DNA of 64,000 nt from Azospirillum sp. 412522 (GCF_019805165.1 NZ_RWIJ01000013.1:83255-147254); one strand, 5' to 3'; shown: positions 10,510-18,843, numbered from the stretch's first letter. Program-made: numbers and translations. Notes: a model not told the origin generated them from the sequence alone.

Positions 10510-11073
10510 ATGGCGACCAGCCAGACCGAGACCAACGAGGCTCGTCGAATCGGTGTCTATCCCGGCACCTTCGATCCGATCACCAACGGTCACATGGACA
10601 TCATCCAGCGCGCCGCCCGTCAGGTCGACCACCTGATCATCGGCGTCGCCCGAAATGCCGGCAAGGGACCCCTCTACTCCACGGATGAGCGGGTCGCCAT
10701 GGTTCGCGAGGATGTGGCCGGGCTGAACGCCAGCGGCGCCAGCATCGAGGTGCGGGCGTTCGACAATCTGCTGATGCATTTTGCCATCGAGATGAACGCC
10801 CGAGTCATCATCCGCGGCCTGCGCGCCGTCTCGGACTTCGAGTACGAATTCCAGATGGCCGGCATGAACGCCCGGCTGAACCCGAAGGTCGAGACGATCT
10901 TCCTGATGTCGTCGGAGAAGCATCAGTTCATCTCCTCCCGCTTCGTGAAGGAGATCGGACGTCTGGGCGGCGACATCCGGCACTTCGTCTCGGCCCGCGT
11001 GGCCGAGCGACTGGCCGAGCGATTTGCAATGGAGGCCGGCAACGGCACGGTGCCGACGACCAGCCAGACCTGA
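10510..11073 (+). CDS. coaD: phosphopantetheine adenylyltransferase CoaD
   Basis: Transfers AMP from ATP to 4'-phosphopantetheine, the fourth step of coenzyme A synthesis. The nucleotidyltransferase motif is YPGTFDPITNGH (the HxGH-type signature with Thr in first place), and the second ATP-binding motif is ISSRFVKEI. At 187 residues it is about 20 longer than E. coli CoaD, owing to a poorly conserved tail (MEAGNGTVPTTSQT). A GAGGGG ribosome-binding site lies nine bases before the ATG. It follows gyrA by 25 bases in what looks like one operon, a pairing that recurs in alphaproteobacteria. Confidence 0.96.
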   Translation: MATSQTETNEARRIGVYPGTFDPITNGHMDIIQRAARQVDHLIIGVARNAGKGPLYSTDERVAMVREDVAGLNASGASIEVRAFDNLLMHFAIEMNARVIIRGLRAVSDFEYEFQMAGMNARLNPKVETIFLMSSEKHQFISSRFVKEIGRLGGDIRHFVSARVAERLAERFAMEAGNGTVPTTSQT

Positions 11074-11082
11074 TCCTCGGAT

Positions 11083-11126
11083 CACGGGCTTGACGGCAAA
11101 ATACTGCCTTCGCCATCAAGCCCGTG
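11083..11126 (+). terminator. inverted repeat after coaD, possible terminator
   Basis: CACGGGCTTGA (11083-11093) pairs perfectly with TCAAGCCCGTG (11116-11126) around a 22-base loop, just after the coaD stop. No T-run follows, and the right arm touches the tRNA promoter, so it may terminate gyrA-coaD or be an operator. Confidence 0.45.
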
Positions 11127-11127
11127 G

Positions 11128-11156
11128 TTGACCTTTCAGGCGCGTCTTTCTATGGT
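11128..11156 (+). promoter_or_regulatory. promoter of tRNA-Lys
   Basis: TTGACC (11128-11133), exactly 17 bases, TATGGT (11151-11156). It starts 1 base after the inverted repeat and lies 45 bases before the mature tRNA. Confidence 0.65.
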
Positions 11157-11201
11157 GCGCCCACTTCCGGCGGGGGCCAGCTTCCCACCGCCGCGCTGGA
11201 T

Positions 11202-11277
11202 GATCCGGTAGCTCAGTCGGTAGAGCACGTGACTTTTAATCATGTGGCCGTGGGTTCGAATCCCACCCGGATCACCA
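11202..11277 (+). tRNA. tRNA-Lys (anticodon TTT)
   Basis: Folds as a full cloverleaf of 76 bases with encoded CCA. The acceptor GATCCGG pairs with CCGGATC and the discriminator is A. The D-stem is GCTC/GAGC. The anticodon stem CGTGA/TCATG (one G-T pair) encloses the loop CTTTTAA, which gives TTT. The T-stem is GTGGG/CCCAC around TTCGAAT. Confidence 0.97.
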
Positions 11278-11538
11278 ATTCCTAAAAAAGCTCAGTGACA
11301 CCCAGTGACGTGCTCAGCGAGCCGTCGGCCGTCGATGTGACGCTTCCTCATAATGCCTCGGGCCGATACCGCTCAGCGGCATATCGGATCCCTGGCTCCG
11401 ATGCGACGGCTGATCACAGGGATTCCCGAGTAAGCCGAAACGCCCAGGTCTCGGCGATTCCGGTGTGGCTGAACAGGGTGCGGGAGCGAGTCCGCCGTTT
11501 GCGGCGTTTATGCAGCACCACATTCCACCGAGGCCGTC

Positions 11539-11769
11539 ATGCTGCAATTGAATCCGCCACTTCCCCTCGACACGCCCAAGGGGCCGGCACTCGCGCATTT
11601 TCTGATCGACTATGGCGCCGAGCATGACTTGTGCTGGGTGTGCTTCCAGGATGAAACCGGCGAGTGCTGGACGTGGCGGAACCGGGAGGTCAGGGCGCCG
11701 AAGAACATCACCATGGGGCGTCGGACAGAGGAACGACGCAGCAAGGTGGATTTGCGGGTTGCGGAGTAG
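11539..11769 (+). CDS. small conserved hypothetical protein
   Basis: A 76-residue soluble protein starting MLQLNPPLPLDTPKG, with GAGG seven bases upstream of the ATG. The middle (LIDYGAEHDLCWVCFQDETG, then ECWTWRNREVRAPKNITMGR) is rich in Trp, Cys and acidic residues. It resembles small proteins seen widely in Rhizobiales and Rhodospirillales, recalled from experience and not searched here. No domain name or function is known to me. The two Cys of CWVC could bind a metal, but that is speculation. It stands alone between tRNA-Lys and a convergent receiver-like gene. Confidence 0.7.
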   Translation: MLQLNPPLPLDTPKGPALAHFLIDYGAEHDLCWVCFQDETGECWTWRNREVRAPKNITMGRRTEERRSKVDLRVAE

Positions 11770-11820
11770 GCCGCCCGCTCTCAAGGCGATCATGTGCTGA
11801 GGGGACCATGGGGGAACCCG

Positions 11821-12207
11821 TCAGGGGTCATTTGGAAGCGCCCTGATCATCGCGGCACGAAGCGCCTCAGGCGAACAGGGCATTTCAAGGAGAAACCCGC
11901 CGATTTCACCGGCCTTCCATCGCTTGAGCAAGGCGAGGTCACCGGTAACTCCGATCCATGGCAGCGAACAACCGATTTCCGACTCGAAGCGGCTTGCCAG
12001 TTGGTCGCCGGTTTGCTGTCCATCTGTCGGCGGCAGAAGCAGCAGTTGAGGCCGTATCTGGTCGGCGCGAATGGTCGCGATCAACTGATCGATGCTGTCG
12101 CCCGCGATCACCCTGCATTCCCAGGATTCCAACAGGGCTTCCACCCCCAGTCGCAAAACCGCGTCCCGTTCAAGGACGACGACAATAGTTCCTTTGATCG
12201 TTGGCAC
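11821..12207 (-). CDS. stand-alone pseudo-receiver domain protein
   Basis: A 128-residue protein with the pattern of a two-component receiver fold: VVVLERDAVLRLGVEALLESW (strand 1 and helix 1, residues 8-28), LLLLPP for strand 3, WIGVTG for strand 4 and GFLLEMPCSP for strand 5. The acidic pair is only partly kept (ERD), the phospho-acceptor Asp expected after strand 3 is absent (LLLLPPTDG) and the strand-5 Lys is Met. It therefore cannot be phosphorylated in the usual way. The receiver most resembles those at the C-terminus of hybrid kinases. The start is GTG 12207, with GGGA upstream. No kinase or output gene is adjacent. Confidence 0.7.
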   Translation of the reverse strand: MPTIKGTIVVVLERDAVLRLGVEALLESWECRVIAGDSIDQLIATIRADQIRPQLLLLPPTDGQQTGDQLASRFESEIGCSLPWIGVTGDLALLKRWKAGEIGGFLLEMPCSPEALRAAMIRALPNDP

Positions 12208-12550
12208 GACGCGATCCCAGCCTGTTTATGGGCAAATCGGAGAGTTTCCGATTTTTACAAACCCATGAACGGGTGGAATGTTGTTCGCGAACCCATTTTT
12301 GTCATTAACATGTGACAATCACAACCGATGAAAAATCAGGGTTTCAGAGTTTCCTGACAGAACAGCCTACAGCACCGCTGGCCATAGCGACGCGTGTTGG
12401 TATGCTGGGTGTTTCGATCGAATGATCACTTGCCGTCGTTCGACTGGCTGGCAACGCTGCCATCGTCACGCCATCAGGGAATACCGGCGCGATCTATGCG
12501 GCTGTCGTACCGTAAGCATGCGTCCACGAGGATGGCGTGGTTTATTCCGG
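12208..12550. other. 343-base intergenic region with a perfect hairpin
   Basis: Contains no supported gene. AAATCGGA (12234-12241) and TCCGATTT (12247-12254) make a perfect 8-bp hairpin followed by further T residues on the plus strand. It lies just upstream of the pseudo-receiver gene and could be an operator or a terminator. The 12260-12350 part is AT-rich. Confidence 0.4.
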
Positions 12551-12627
12551 TGGCGACCCCAGCTGGATTCGAACCAGCGACCTGCCGCTTAGAAGGCGGC
12601 TGCTCTATCCAACTGAGCTATGGGGCC
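12551..12627 (-). tRNA. tRNA-Arg (anticodon TCT)
   Basis: 77-base cloverleaf on the minus strand with encoded CCA. The acceptor GGCCCCA pairs with TGGGGTC (one G-T) and the discriminator is G. The anticodon stem GCCGC/GCGGC encloses CTTCTAA, giving TCT. The T-stem is GCTGG/CCAGC. Confidence 0.97.
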
Positions 12628-12670
12628 ATCTCCCGGATACCGCCTCCCGACTTGGGAAGGCTCTCCGTGA

Positions 12671-12967
12671 TCAGAAGCGCGGGCGGTCGGTACGGAAATT
12701 GTCGGCGTAGTTGCGCGGACGAACACGGCGGATCGGCGCTTCCTGGACGGTGTAGGTCCAGCCCTCACGCTCGGCGAAGGCGATCGCCTCCTCCTTCGTC
12801 TCGAAGGACAGGCGCACCTGGTTCAGCGTGTCGCCGGAACTGGTCCAGCCCATCAGCGGTTCCGGACGGCGCGGCGTCTCGATCTCGTAGTCCAGCATCC
12901 AACGGTGAGTCTTGGCGCGGCCGGATTGCATGGCCGTCTTGCTCGGCTGATAGATCCGGACGTTCAT
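12671..12967 (-). CDS. NDUFS4-like NADH dehydrogenase accessory subunit
   Basis: A 98-residue protein of the ETC complex I conserved-region family (NDUFS4 / 18 kDa subunit), the supernumerary subunit that alphaproteobacterial complex I shares with mitochondria. It begins MNVRIYQPSKTAMQSGRA. It keeps the core WMLDYE, then PLMGWTSSGDTLNQVRLSF, EAIAFAEREGWTY and the C-terminal Arg/Pro-rich tail RPRNYADNF, which binds the hydrophilic arm near the NADH module. The start was set at ATG 12967 because residues before it are translated from the adjacent tRNA-Pro gene. It lies between two tRNA genes, away from any nuo operon. Confidence 0.9.
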   Translation of the reverse strand: MNVRIYQPSKTAMQSGRAKTHRWMLDYEIETPRRPEPLMGWTSSGDTLNQVRLSFETKEEAIAFAEREGWTYTVQEAPIRRVRPRNYADNFRTDRPRF

Positions 12968-13042
12968 GGCTCGCTCGTCTCCCCAAATGCCTGTGCTGCG
13001 TCCCGGCACTGATGGCCTGGACACGAATTTGTCCCTCGGCGA

Positions 13043-13120
13043 TGGTCGGGGCGCCCGGATTCGAACCGGGGGCCTCCAGTACCCAAAACTGGCGCGCTGA
13101 CCAGACTGCGCTACGCCCCG
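13043..13120 (-). tRNA. tRNA-Pro (anticodon TGG)
   Basis: 78-base cloverleaf on the minus strand with encoded CCA. The acceptor CGGGGCG pairs with CGCCCCG and the discriminator is A. The D-stem is GCGC/GCGC. The anticodon stem CCAGT/ACTGG encloses TTTGGGT, giving TGG. The T-stem is CCCGG/CCGGG. Confidence 0.97.
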
Positions 13121-13132
13121 TCGCCGCGTTGT

Positions 13133-13161
13133 GAGATACACGAACGCCACGCCCACGGCAA
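13133..13161 (-). promoter_or_regulatory. promoter of tRNA-Pro
   Basis: On the minus strand, TTGCCG (13161-13156), a 17-base spacer, then TATCTC (13138-13133), ending 12 bases before the mature tRNA. Confidence 0.5.
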
Positions 13162-13275
13162 GCGGACGGCGCACCGCTTTCGCGGTCTTTTCCATCCCAT
13201 GTGCTTCGCGGATCGTCCGGTGCGGCGTTCGGTCGCCCACCAGCCTGTCGTCAACACCATTCCGGAACCGTTTCG

Positions 13276-13680
13276 TTGCCCTCCCTCACCCCTGCCTCCC
13301 TCGCCATCGTACTCTTCCTCCCCGATCTTGCCGACCGGCCGGACCGGCGCTCGGTCGTCGAGACGGCCCATCAACTGCTCTCCGCCGGCACGGCGGTGGA
13401 CGTGGCCACGCCGATGGGCGGCGGGTCGTTGCGCACAGCGCTCGACCCGGGCATCGGGCAAATCGACCTCGACAAGCGCCATGCCGCGACCTCCGCCTTG
13501 GCACTGGCGCGCATGGTGGCGGAACGGCGGCCGGCTCTTCTGGCACTCCCACGGGAGGTGGCCTGGGTCGGGCGGCTGGCCCTGATGCTGGCGCGCAGCG
13601 ATGCACGACTGGTCGTGCTGGTGGGCGATGCGGCGGCGGATCTCTCGGCTATTCGTGCCGCAGCGCCTCGATGGGGTTGA
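13276..13680 (+). CDS. glycosyltransferase N-terminal-like fragment
   Basis: A 134-residue frame starting TTG 13276 (MPSLTPASLAIVLFLPDLAD). It reads like only the first Rossmann domain of a GT4-type glycosyltransferase: a first strand IVLFLPDLA, RRSVVETAHQLLSAGTAVDV (helix 1 and strand 2), DPGIGQIDLDKRH, and ALARMVAERRPALLAL. Full GT4 enzymes run to about 370 residues with a second, donor-binding domain. Here the frame stops at 13680, and the sequence beyond is occupied by the convergent macB-like gene, whose end it overlaps by 32 bases. The gene is either a relic cut by rearrangement or a rare one-domain protein. The ribosome-binding site is weak (GGAA). Confidence 0.45.
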   Translation: MPSLTPASLAIVLFLPDLADRPDRRSVVETAHQLLSAGTAVDVATPMGGGSLRTALDPGIGQIDLDKRHAATSALALARMVAERRPALLALPREVAWVGRLALMLARSDARLVVLVGDAAADLSAIRAAAPRWG

Positions 13681-14881
13681 GGCGGGCGGCACGACGGGCG
13701 GGATAAAGGCCGAAAAAGACCCCAACAAGCCCGCTGACGGCCACCGCCAGCACGACCGAATCGATCTGGATCAGCGTCGGCCAGCCCGCCAGGGCCGCGA
13801 CCCCCATGGCGGTGCCGATGCCCAGCGCAACCCCCACCGCGGCGCCGATCAGCGACAGGGTGGTCGATTCGATCAGGAACTGCACCAGGATGTCGCGCCG
13901 CCGTGCTCCGATGGCGAGCCGTAATCCGATCTCCCGCGTCCGTTCGGTCACCGATACCAGCATGATGTTCATGATGCCGATGCCGCCGACCAGCAGCGAG
14001 ACCGCCGCCACCGCCGCCAGCAGGAAGGACAGCGCGCGCGACGATGCATCGCGGGTCGCAGATACCTCCGACAGGTCGCGCATCCAGAAATCGTCGTCCT
14101 GGTTGGGGATCAACCGGTGACGCTGGCGCAGCAGGTCGCGGATCTGCGCCTGTGCCTCCGCCATGTCCGTGCCCTCCCGCATCTTCACCACCATGGTGTG
14201 GATGAAGCGCGGGTTGCTCTTCGCCATGCCGGGGATGTTGCGCTTGGCGGTGGACAGCGGCACGAAGATGACGTCGTCCTGGTCCTGCCCCTGAGTGTTC
14301 TGCCCCTTCTCCGCCAGCACGCCGACGACGGTCAGCGGGGTGGAGAAGACACGCACCGGCTCCCCGACGGGGTCGCCGCCGCCGAACAGGTTGCGCACCA
14401 CCGTCTGCCCCAGAACCACCACCTTGTTCGCCTGCGCCACATCCTCGTCCGACAGCCCGCGCCCCATCGCCACGCTCCAGTCGCGGGCATCCATATAGTC
14501 AGGCGTGATGCCGAACAGCACGGTGCCCCAGTTCTGGTTTCCGGCGACGATCTGCAGCCCCCAACGCACCGACGGCGCCGTCACCACCACGCCGGGGATC
14601 TCCGACAGCACCGCCAGCGCGTCGTCCTCCGTCAGGGACGAGGCGGTGCCGGCGCCTAGCTTGACCCCGCCACGGGCGATGCTGCCCTGCCCCACCATGA
14701 TCAGGTTGGTGCCCAGGCTGGCGATCTGGCGCAGCACCTGATCGCGCGCTCCGGCCCCGACAGCGACCATGGCGATCACGGCGGCAACGCCGATGACGAT
14801 GCCCAGCATGGTCAACGCGCTGCGCAGCGGGTTGGCCCGCAGCGAAGCGAGCGCGGAACGCAGGGCATCCCAACTGGTCAT
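13649..14881 (-). CDS. ABC transporter permease, MacB/FtsX type
   Basis: Inner-membrane subunit of a MacAB-like mechanotransmission exporter (410 residues). It has one N-terminal transmembrane helix (LTMLGIVIGVAAVIAMVAVG), a large periplasmic MacB_PCD domain from about 45 to 270, then three C-terminal helices of the FtsX domain with the family signature GGIGIMNIMLVSVTERTREIG. It lacks a fused ATPase, which is supplied by the gene directly upstream; the stop and start codons overlap (ATGA). The third gene of the unit is the adaptor. Such tripartite systems export macrolides, peptides, siderophores or lipoproteins with a TolC partner; none is encoded here. Confidence 0.92.
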   Translation of the reverse strand: MTSWDALRSALASLRANPLRSALTMLGIVIGVAAVIAMVAVGAGARDQVLRQIASLGTNLIMVGQGSIARGGVKLGAGTASSLTEDDALAVLSEIPGVVVTAPSVRWGLQIVAGNQNWGTVLFGITPDYMDARDWSVAMGRGLSDEDVAQANKVVVLGQTVVRNLFGGGDPVGEPVRVFSTPLTVVGVLAEKGQNTQGQDQDDVIFVPLSTAKRNIPGMAKSNPRFIHTMVVKMREGTDMAEAQAQIRDLLRQRHRLIPNQDDDFWMRDLSEVSATRDASSRALSFLLAAVAAVSLLVGGIGIMNIMLVSVTERTREIGLRLAIGARRRDILVQFLIESTTLSLIGAAVGVALGIGTAMGVAALAGWPTLIQIDSVVLAVAVSGLVGVFFGLYPARRAARLNPIEALRHE

Positions 14882-15609
14882 GCCGCCACCTCCGGCTCCT
14901 GGTTCGAGTCGCCGATCAGGCGGCCGTCGCGGAATTGCAGAAGACGGGCGGCGAAGCGCGCCACCTCCGGTTCATGCGTCACCAGCACAATGGTGATGCC
15001 GCGGCGGTTCAACCGCTGGAACAGACCGATGATCTCCAGGCTGGTCGCCGTGTCGAGCGCGCCGGTCGGTTCGTCGGCGAGCAGCAGCAGCGGATCGTTG
15101 ACCAGGGCGCGGGCGATGGCGACACGCTGCTGCTGTCCGCCGGAGAGCTGGGTCGGCCGGTGGGCGGCCCGTTCACGCAACCCGACCGCCTCCAGCGCGG
15201 CCAATGCACGCTCCATCCGCCGGGCATGGCCGACACCGGCATAGACCATCGGCAGCATCACGTTTTCGAGCGCCGACTGGCGTGGCAGCAGGTTGAAGGA
15301 CTGGAAGACAAAGCCGATGCGACGGTTCCTCACCGCCGCCAGGGCGTCGGAGGACAGGCCGCCGATGTCCTGCCCGTCGAGCTGGTAACGCCCGGCATCG
15401 GGACGGTCCAGGCAGCCGAGCAGGTTCATGAAGGTGGATTTGCCGGACCCGGAGGGCCCCATGACCGCAACGAACTCGCCACGGGGGATGGCGACCGTGA
15501 CGTCCTCCAGCGCATGGACGGTCTGCGGTCCCATGCGGTAATGGCGGGTGAGGTTCCGGACCTCGATCAGGGAAGAGGAGGAGTTCGGCGGACCGGGTTC
15601 AGAAGCCAA
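14878..15609 (-). CDS. ABC transporter ATP-binding protein, MacB/LolD type
   Basis: Cytosolic ATPase of the exporter, 243 residues. Motifs in order: Walker [10 protein letters not shown] near residue 52, the Q-loop FQSFNLLP, the signature [15 protein letters not shown], Walker [14 protein letters not shown], and the switch His of LVTHEP. The extended [12 protein letters not shown] start and the MLPMVYAG segment are typical of the LolD/MacB (o228) subgroup, which pairs with FtsX-like permeases. It overlaps the permease start by four bases and the adaptor stop by 11 bases, showing tight translational coupling. Confidence 0.95.
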   Translation of the reverse strand: MASEPGPPNSSSSLIEVRNLTRHYRMGPQTVHALEDVTVAIPRGEFVAVMGPSGSGKSTFMNLLGCLDRPDAGRYQLDGQDIGGLSSDALAAVRNRRIGFVFQSFNLLPRQSALENVMLPMVYAGVGHARRMERALAALEAVGLRERAAHRPTQLSGGQQQRVAIARALVNDPLLLLADEPTGALDTATSLEIIGLFQRLNRRGITIVLVTHEPEVARFAARLLQFRDGRLIGDSNQEPEVAA

Positions 15610-17233
15610 GGCGCGCTCCCCGGCGGGTGTCGCGGTCGGGGGCGAGAATACCGGTGATGACCTCCTGCCCGGCCCGCAGATCGCCCGCCGTCACCTCCGT
15701 ATAGCTGCCATCGCCGATACCGAGCCGGACCTGCACGCCGACCGGACTGCCGTTGCCGGGGCCGGGCACCCAGACGGTGCGCGTCGCCTCGGCCGCCCGG
15801 CCGGGATCGATCAGCGACTCGAAGCGGTCCCGCTGTGTCGGGTCAAGCAGGCCGGCCATCCGCTCCAGCGTCGCGGTACGGATGGCGTTGGCCTCCACCC
15901 GGCGCCGTTCCGGATCGCCTCCCTCGGCATCCAGCGCCGTGAAGCGATCCCGTGCCTCGGCGACCAGGGCGGAGAGGTCGCGTCGCTTCGTATCGTCCAA
16001 TTTCAGTCCGTCCATCACCCGCTTGGCCGCAGCCTCCAGCGCGGCGGCTCCCCGTCCGCCGTTCGGACCGCCGGTCGTCGGTGTCGGCGCATCGGCGGAT
16101 GCTTCGGCACCGGGAGGACGAAAGCGCAGGGCGGCGTTGGGCAGCTTCACCGCCGAGGGCCGCTCGTCCACCGTGATGCGCAGGTTGGCGGTCATGCCGG
16201 GGAGCAGCCGCAGATCCGGATTCTCGACCGTGATGACGACGATGTAGGTGACGACGGTCTGGTCTTCCTTCGGCGCCAGCCGCACCTGGGCGACCCGGCC
16301 GGTGAAGCCGTCGCCGGGGAAGGCGTTGACGGTGAAGCGCACTGGCATGCCTTCGCGCACCCGGCCGATGTCGGCCTCGTCGATGTTGGCCAGAACCTCC
16401 ATCTGCCGCAGGTCCTGGGCGATGGTGAACAGGGTGGGTGCCGACAGGCTGGCCGCCACCGTCTGGCCGGTGCTGACAGCCCGGTTCACCACCACGCCGT
16501 CGATGGGGGAACGGATGACCGAGCGGTTCAAATCGACGCGGACCAGTTGCAAGGCGGCCTCGCGCTGCGCCACCTGGGCGCGGGCGACCTCCACCTGGGC
16601 GGCGGCGACCGCCAGCGACGCGTCGGCGGAGGCTTCCGCCGCCTCCGTCTGCCGTTTCTGCGCGCGGGCGGCGGTCAGCTGCGCCTGGGCGCTGTGCGCT
16701 GCGGTTTCCGCCTTCTCCAGATCGGCGGCAGCGACCACGCCGCGGCCCTGCAAATCACGCCGACGCCGCAGGTCGCGTTCGGCATCGCGCTGGGCGAGGT
16801 CGGCACGCATGATCTGCGCGTCGGCATTGGCGATGCTGGCCCTGGCGTTGGCAAGATCGGCCCGCGCCTTGTCGAGCAGGGCCTGCTGCTGGATGAGCGC
16901 CGCCTTGGCGGAATCGACGTCGGCGCCGGCCTGGGCCAGCCTTGCAGCCAGCTGGTCGCCGTTCAGCCGGGCGAGGATCTGCCCGCTGGTGACCCGGCTG
17001 TTGAAATCGGCATACAGCTCGGCGATCTGGCCGGAGAGTTGCGAACTCACCTCCACCGTCACCAGCGCGCTCATGGTCCCGGTAGCGGTGATGGCGCTGA
17101 CCAGCGGACCCTGTTCGATGCGCGCCAGCCGATAGGCCGGCCCCGGCTCCGCCCGCGCCAGCACGACGTAGGCGGACAGGCCGGCCGCGGCGCTGAGCGC
17201 CAGTCCGAGAAAGATCGCCGCCCGCCTGCCCAT
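15599..17233 (-). CDS. MacA-like periplasmic adaptor with an inserted LTxxQ-like domain
   Basis: Membrane-fusion protein linking the inner-membrane ABC pump to an outer-membrane channel; 544 residues against roughly 370-400 usual. An N-terminal anchor helix (AAIFLGLALSAAAGLSAYVVLA) is followed by the barrel-sandwich hybrid (QLSGQIAELYADFNSRVTSGQ), a long coiled-coil hairpin (about 90-240, Ala/Arg/Gln/Glu-rich), the second lipoyl half (VIRSPIDGVVVNRAVSTGQTV) and a beta-barrel. The extra length is an insertion at about 380-480. It has a Gly/Pro linker, then a helical segment with LDDTKRRDLSAL and LDPTQRDRFESL, which resembles the LTxxQ repeats of Spy/CpxP-type periplasmic sensors. The membrane-proximal domain resumes at about 490. 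Confidence 0.9.
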   Translation of the reverse strand: MGRRAAIFLGLALSAAAGLSAYVVLARAEPGPAYRLARIEQGPLVSAITATGTMSALVTVEVSSQLSGQIAELYADFNSRVTSGQILARLNGDQLAARLAQAGADVDSAKAALIQQQALLDKARADLANARASIANADAQIMRADLAQRDAERDLRRRRDLQGRGVVAAADLEKAETAAHSAQAQLTAARAQKRQTEAAEASADASLAVAAAQVEVARAQVAQREAALQLVRVDLNRSVIRSPIDGVVVNRAVSTGQTVAASLSAPTLFTIAQDLRQMEVLANIDEADIGRVREGMPVRFTVNAFPGDGFTGRVAQVRLAPKEDQTVVTYIVVITVENPDLRLLPGMTANLRITVDERPSAVKLPNAALRFRPPGAEASADAPTPTTGGPNGGRGAAALEAAAKRVMDGLKLDDTKRRDLSALVAEARDRFTALDAEGGDPERRRVEANAIRTATLERMAGLLDPTQRDRFESLIDPGRAAEATRTVWVPGPGNGSPVGVQVRLGIGDGSYTEVTAGDLRAGQEVITGILAPDRDTRRGARLGF

Positions 17234-17334
17234 CCCAGCCCTCCGCGCCGTTCAAGCCCGCGCGATTGATCTGGGTGGAGTTTACGCGAAAGTCATCGCC
17301 GGCGGGCCGTCTTTCGGCTTTGGGGGGCTTCTGT

Positions 17335-17805
17335 TCAGGGCTTGGCGAGGTCGGGGGAGACCACCCGGTCGCCAGGGCGGATGCCCAACCGGGAGGCCAT
17401 GCCACCGTTCAGCTCCAGGATCGCCTTCACCGGACCGTCGGAATTGACCGAGTCCAGCGATTCCGGCACGGCGCGCTCGTGGATGTTCACGACGCGGCCG
17501 TCGGCGGCGATGAACAGCATGTCGAGCGGTATCAGCGTGTTCTTCATCCAGAAGCTGGCCGGCTGCACCCGGTCGTAGATGAACAGCATCCCGGCATCGG
17601 CCGCCATCGACTGGCGGAACATCAGTCCCTGGGCTTGCTGGCCGGGTGTCAACGCCAGTTCCACGTCGAAGCGGAACTTGCCGCCGCCCGCCGTTTCGAC
17701 GGTCAGCTTGGATTTCTGGAAGCTCTCCAGCGCCAGGGCCGGGAAGGCGACCACCAGCAGCAGGAGCGCCGCGACCACACCCCGAAAACTCCGACCGACC
17801 ATCAT
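17335..17805 (-). CDS. DUF192 family exported protein
   Basis: A 156-residue secreted or periplasmic protein. Its signal peptide ends near VAFPALALE. The mature part is a DUF192 beta-barrel with the family motifs GLMFRQSM, MLFIYDRVQPASFWMKNTLIPLDM (residues 92-115) and a C-terminal LELNGGMASRLGIRPGD. The fold is known from structural genomics; the biochemical role is not established. It lies 82 bases downstream of kdsA on the same strand and just before the adaptor gene, and may share transcription with either. Confidence 0.9.
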   Translation of the reverse strand: MMVGRSFRGVVAALLLLVVAFPALALESFQKSKLTVETAGGGKFRFDVELALTPGQQAQGLMFRQSMAADAGMLFIYDRVQPASFWMKNTLIPLDMLFIAADGRVVNIHERAVPESLDSVNSDGPVKAILELNGGMASRLGIRPGDRVVSPDLAKP

Positions 17806-17887
17806 GCTTGTCCCCGAAGGCTGACCCGAAGATGCGGGAGAGGCGCCAGTGAAGCACGGCGCCTCGCCTGAGCCAAATTAAGCCTGT

Positions 17888-18715
17888 TTAGGACTTCGCC
17901 AGACGGTCGAAGGCCTGCAGCTTCGCCAGCAGCGCCGGCATCTCCTTCAGCGGCACCATGTTCGGACCGTCGCTGGGGGCACTGTCCGGGTTCTCGTGGG
18001 TCTCCATGAAGACGGCGGCCACGCCGACGGCGATGGCGGCGCGAGCCAGAACCGGCACGAACTCCCGCTGGCCGCCGGACGTGGTGCCCTGCCCGCCCGG
18101 CTGCTGGACGGAATGGGTGGCGTCGAACACCACCGGGAAGCCGGTCTCCGCCATGATCGGCAAGGAGCGCATGTCCGACACCAGCGTGTTGTAGCCGAAG
18201 CTGGCGCCGCGCTCGCACAGCAGGACGCGCTCGTTGCCCGAGGCGACGAGCTTGGCAGCGACGTTCTTCATGTCCCAAGGCGCCAGGAACTGACCCTTCT
18301 TGACGTTCACCGCACGACCGGTCTCGGCGGCGGCGATCAACAGGTCGGTCTGCCGGCAAAGGAAGGCCGGGATCTGAAGCACGTCCACCGCCTCGGCGAC
18401 CGGGGCGCACTGGGCCGCCTCATGCACGTCGGTGATGACCGGGCAGCCGAACCGCTCGCGGATTTCCGCGAAGATCGGCAGCGCCTTGTCCATGCCCAGG
18501 CCGCGCGCGGTGGTGATGGAGGTGCGGTTGGCCTTGTCGAAGCTCGACTTGTAGATCAGCCCCATGCCCAGCGTCCGCGTCATCTCAGCCAGCGCGGACG
18601 CCGTCTCCATCGCATGGTCGCGGCTTTCCATCTGACAGGGGCCGGCAATCAGGACGAAGGGGCGGTCATTGGCGATGGTCAGGTCGCCGACCTGGACGGC
18701 GCGCGGCGTGGTCAT
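17888..18715 (-). CDS. kdsA: 3-deoxy-8-phosphooctulonate synthase KdsA
   Basis: Joins arabinose 5-phosphate and phosphoenolpyruvate to Kdo-8-phosphate for lipopolysaccharide inner core; cytosolic TIM barrel. The 275 residues match the family. Visible motifs are IAGPCQMES near residue 24, [12 protein letters not shown] near 60, TDVHE near 105, [12 protein letters not shown], and [12 protein letters not shown] near 200. The start was set at ATG 18715, with GGAG upstream. In many alphaproteobacteria kdsA directly follows pyrG; here an esterase autotransporter and a dienelactone hydrolase stand in between. Confidence 0.97.
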   Translation of the reverse strand: MTTPRAVQVGDLTIANDRPFVLIAGPCQMESRDHAMETASALAEMTRTLGMGLIYKSSFDKANRTSITTARGLGMDKALPIFAEIRERFGCPVITDVHEAAQCAPVAEAVDVLQIPAFLCRQTDLLIAAAETGRAVNVKKGQFLAPWDMKNVAAKLVASGNERVLLCERGASFGYNTLVSDMRSLPIMAETGFPVVFDATHSVQQPGGQGTTSGGQREFVPVLARAAIAVGVAAVFMETHENPDSAPSDGPNMVPLKEMPALLAKLQAFDRLAKS

Positions 18716-18843
18716 AGGAGTGCTCCAGAACGAAAGCAGGCGAGAGGGCACCGCCCTCCCGCCCTCGCCCATCAGGGGTCGGGGGCAAAGGCCGGAAGCC
18801 CCCTGCATCCCACTATTTCAAAAGACGGTCAACGGCGCTGGCG

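Noticed and set aside
12394..13134. Plus-strand frame giving protein-like text across two tRNA genes
   Set aside because: It contains ATPAGFEPATCRLEGG and GAPGFEPGASSTQ, which are the classic translations of antisense tRNA-Arg and tRNA-Pro. It is not a protein gene.
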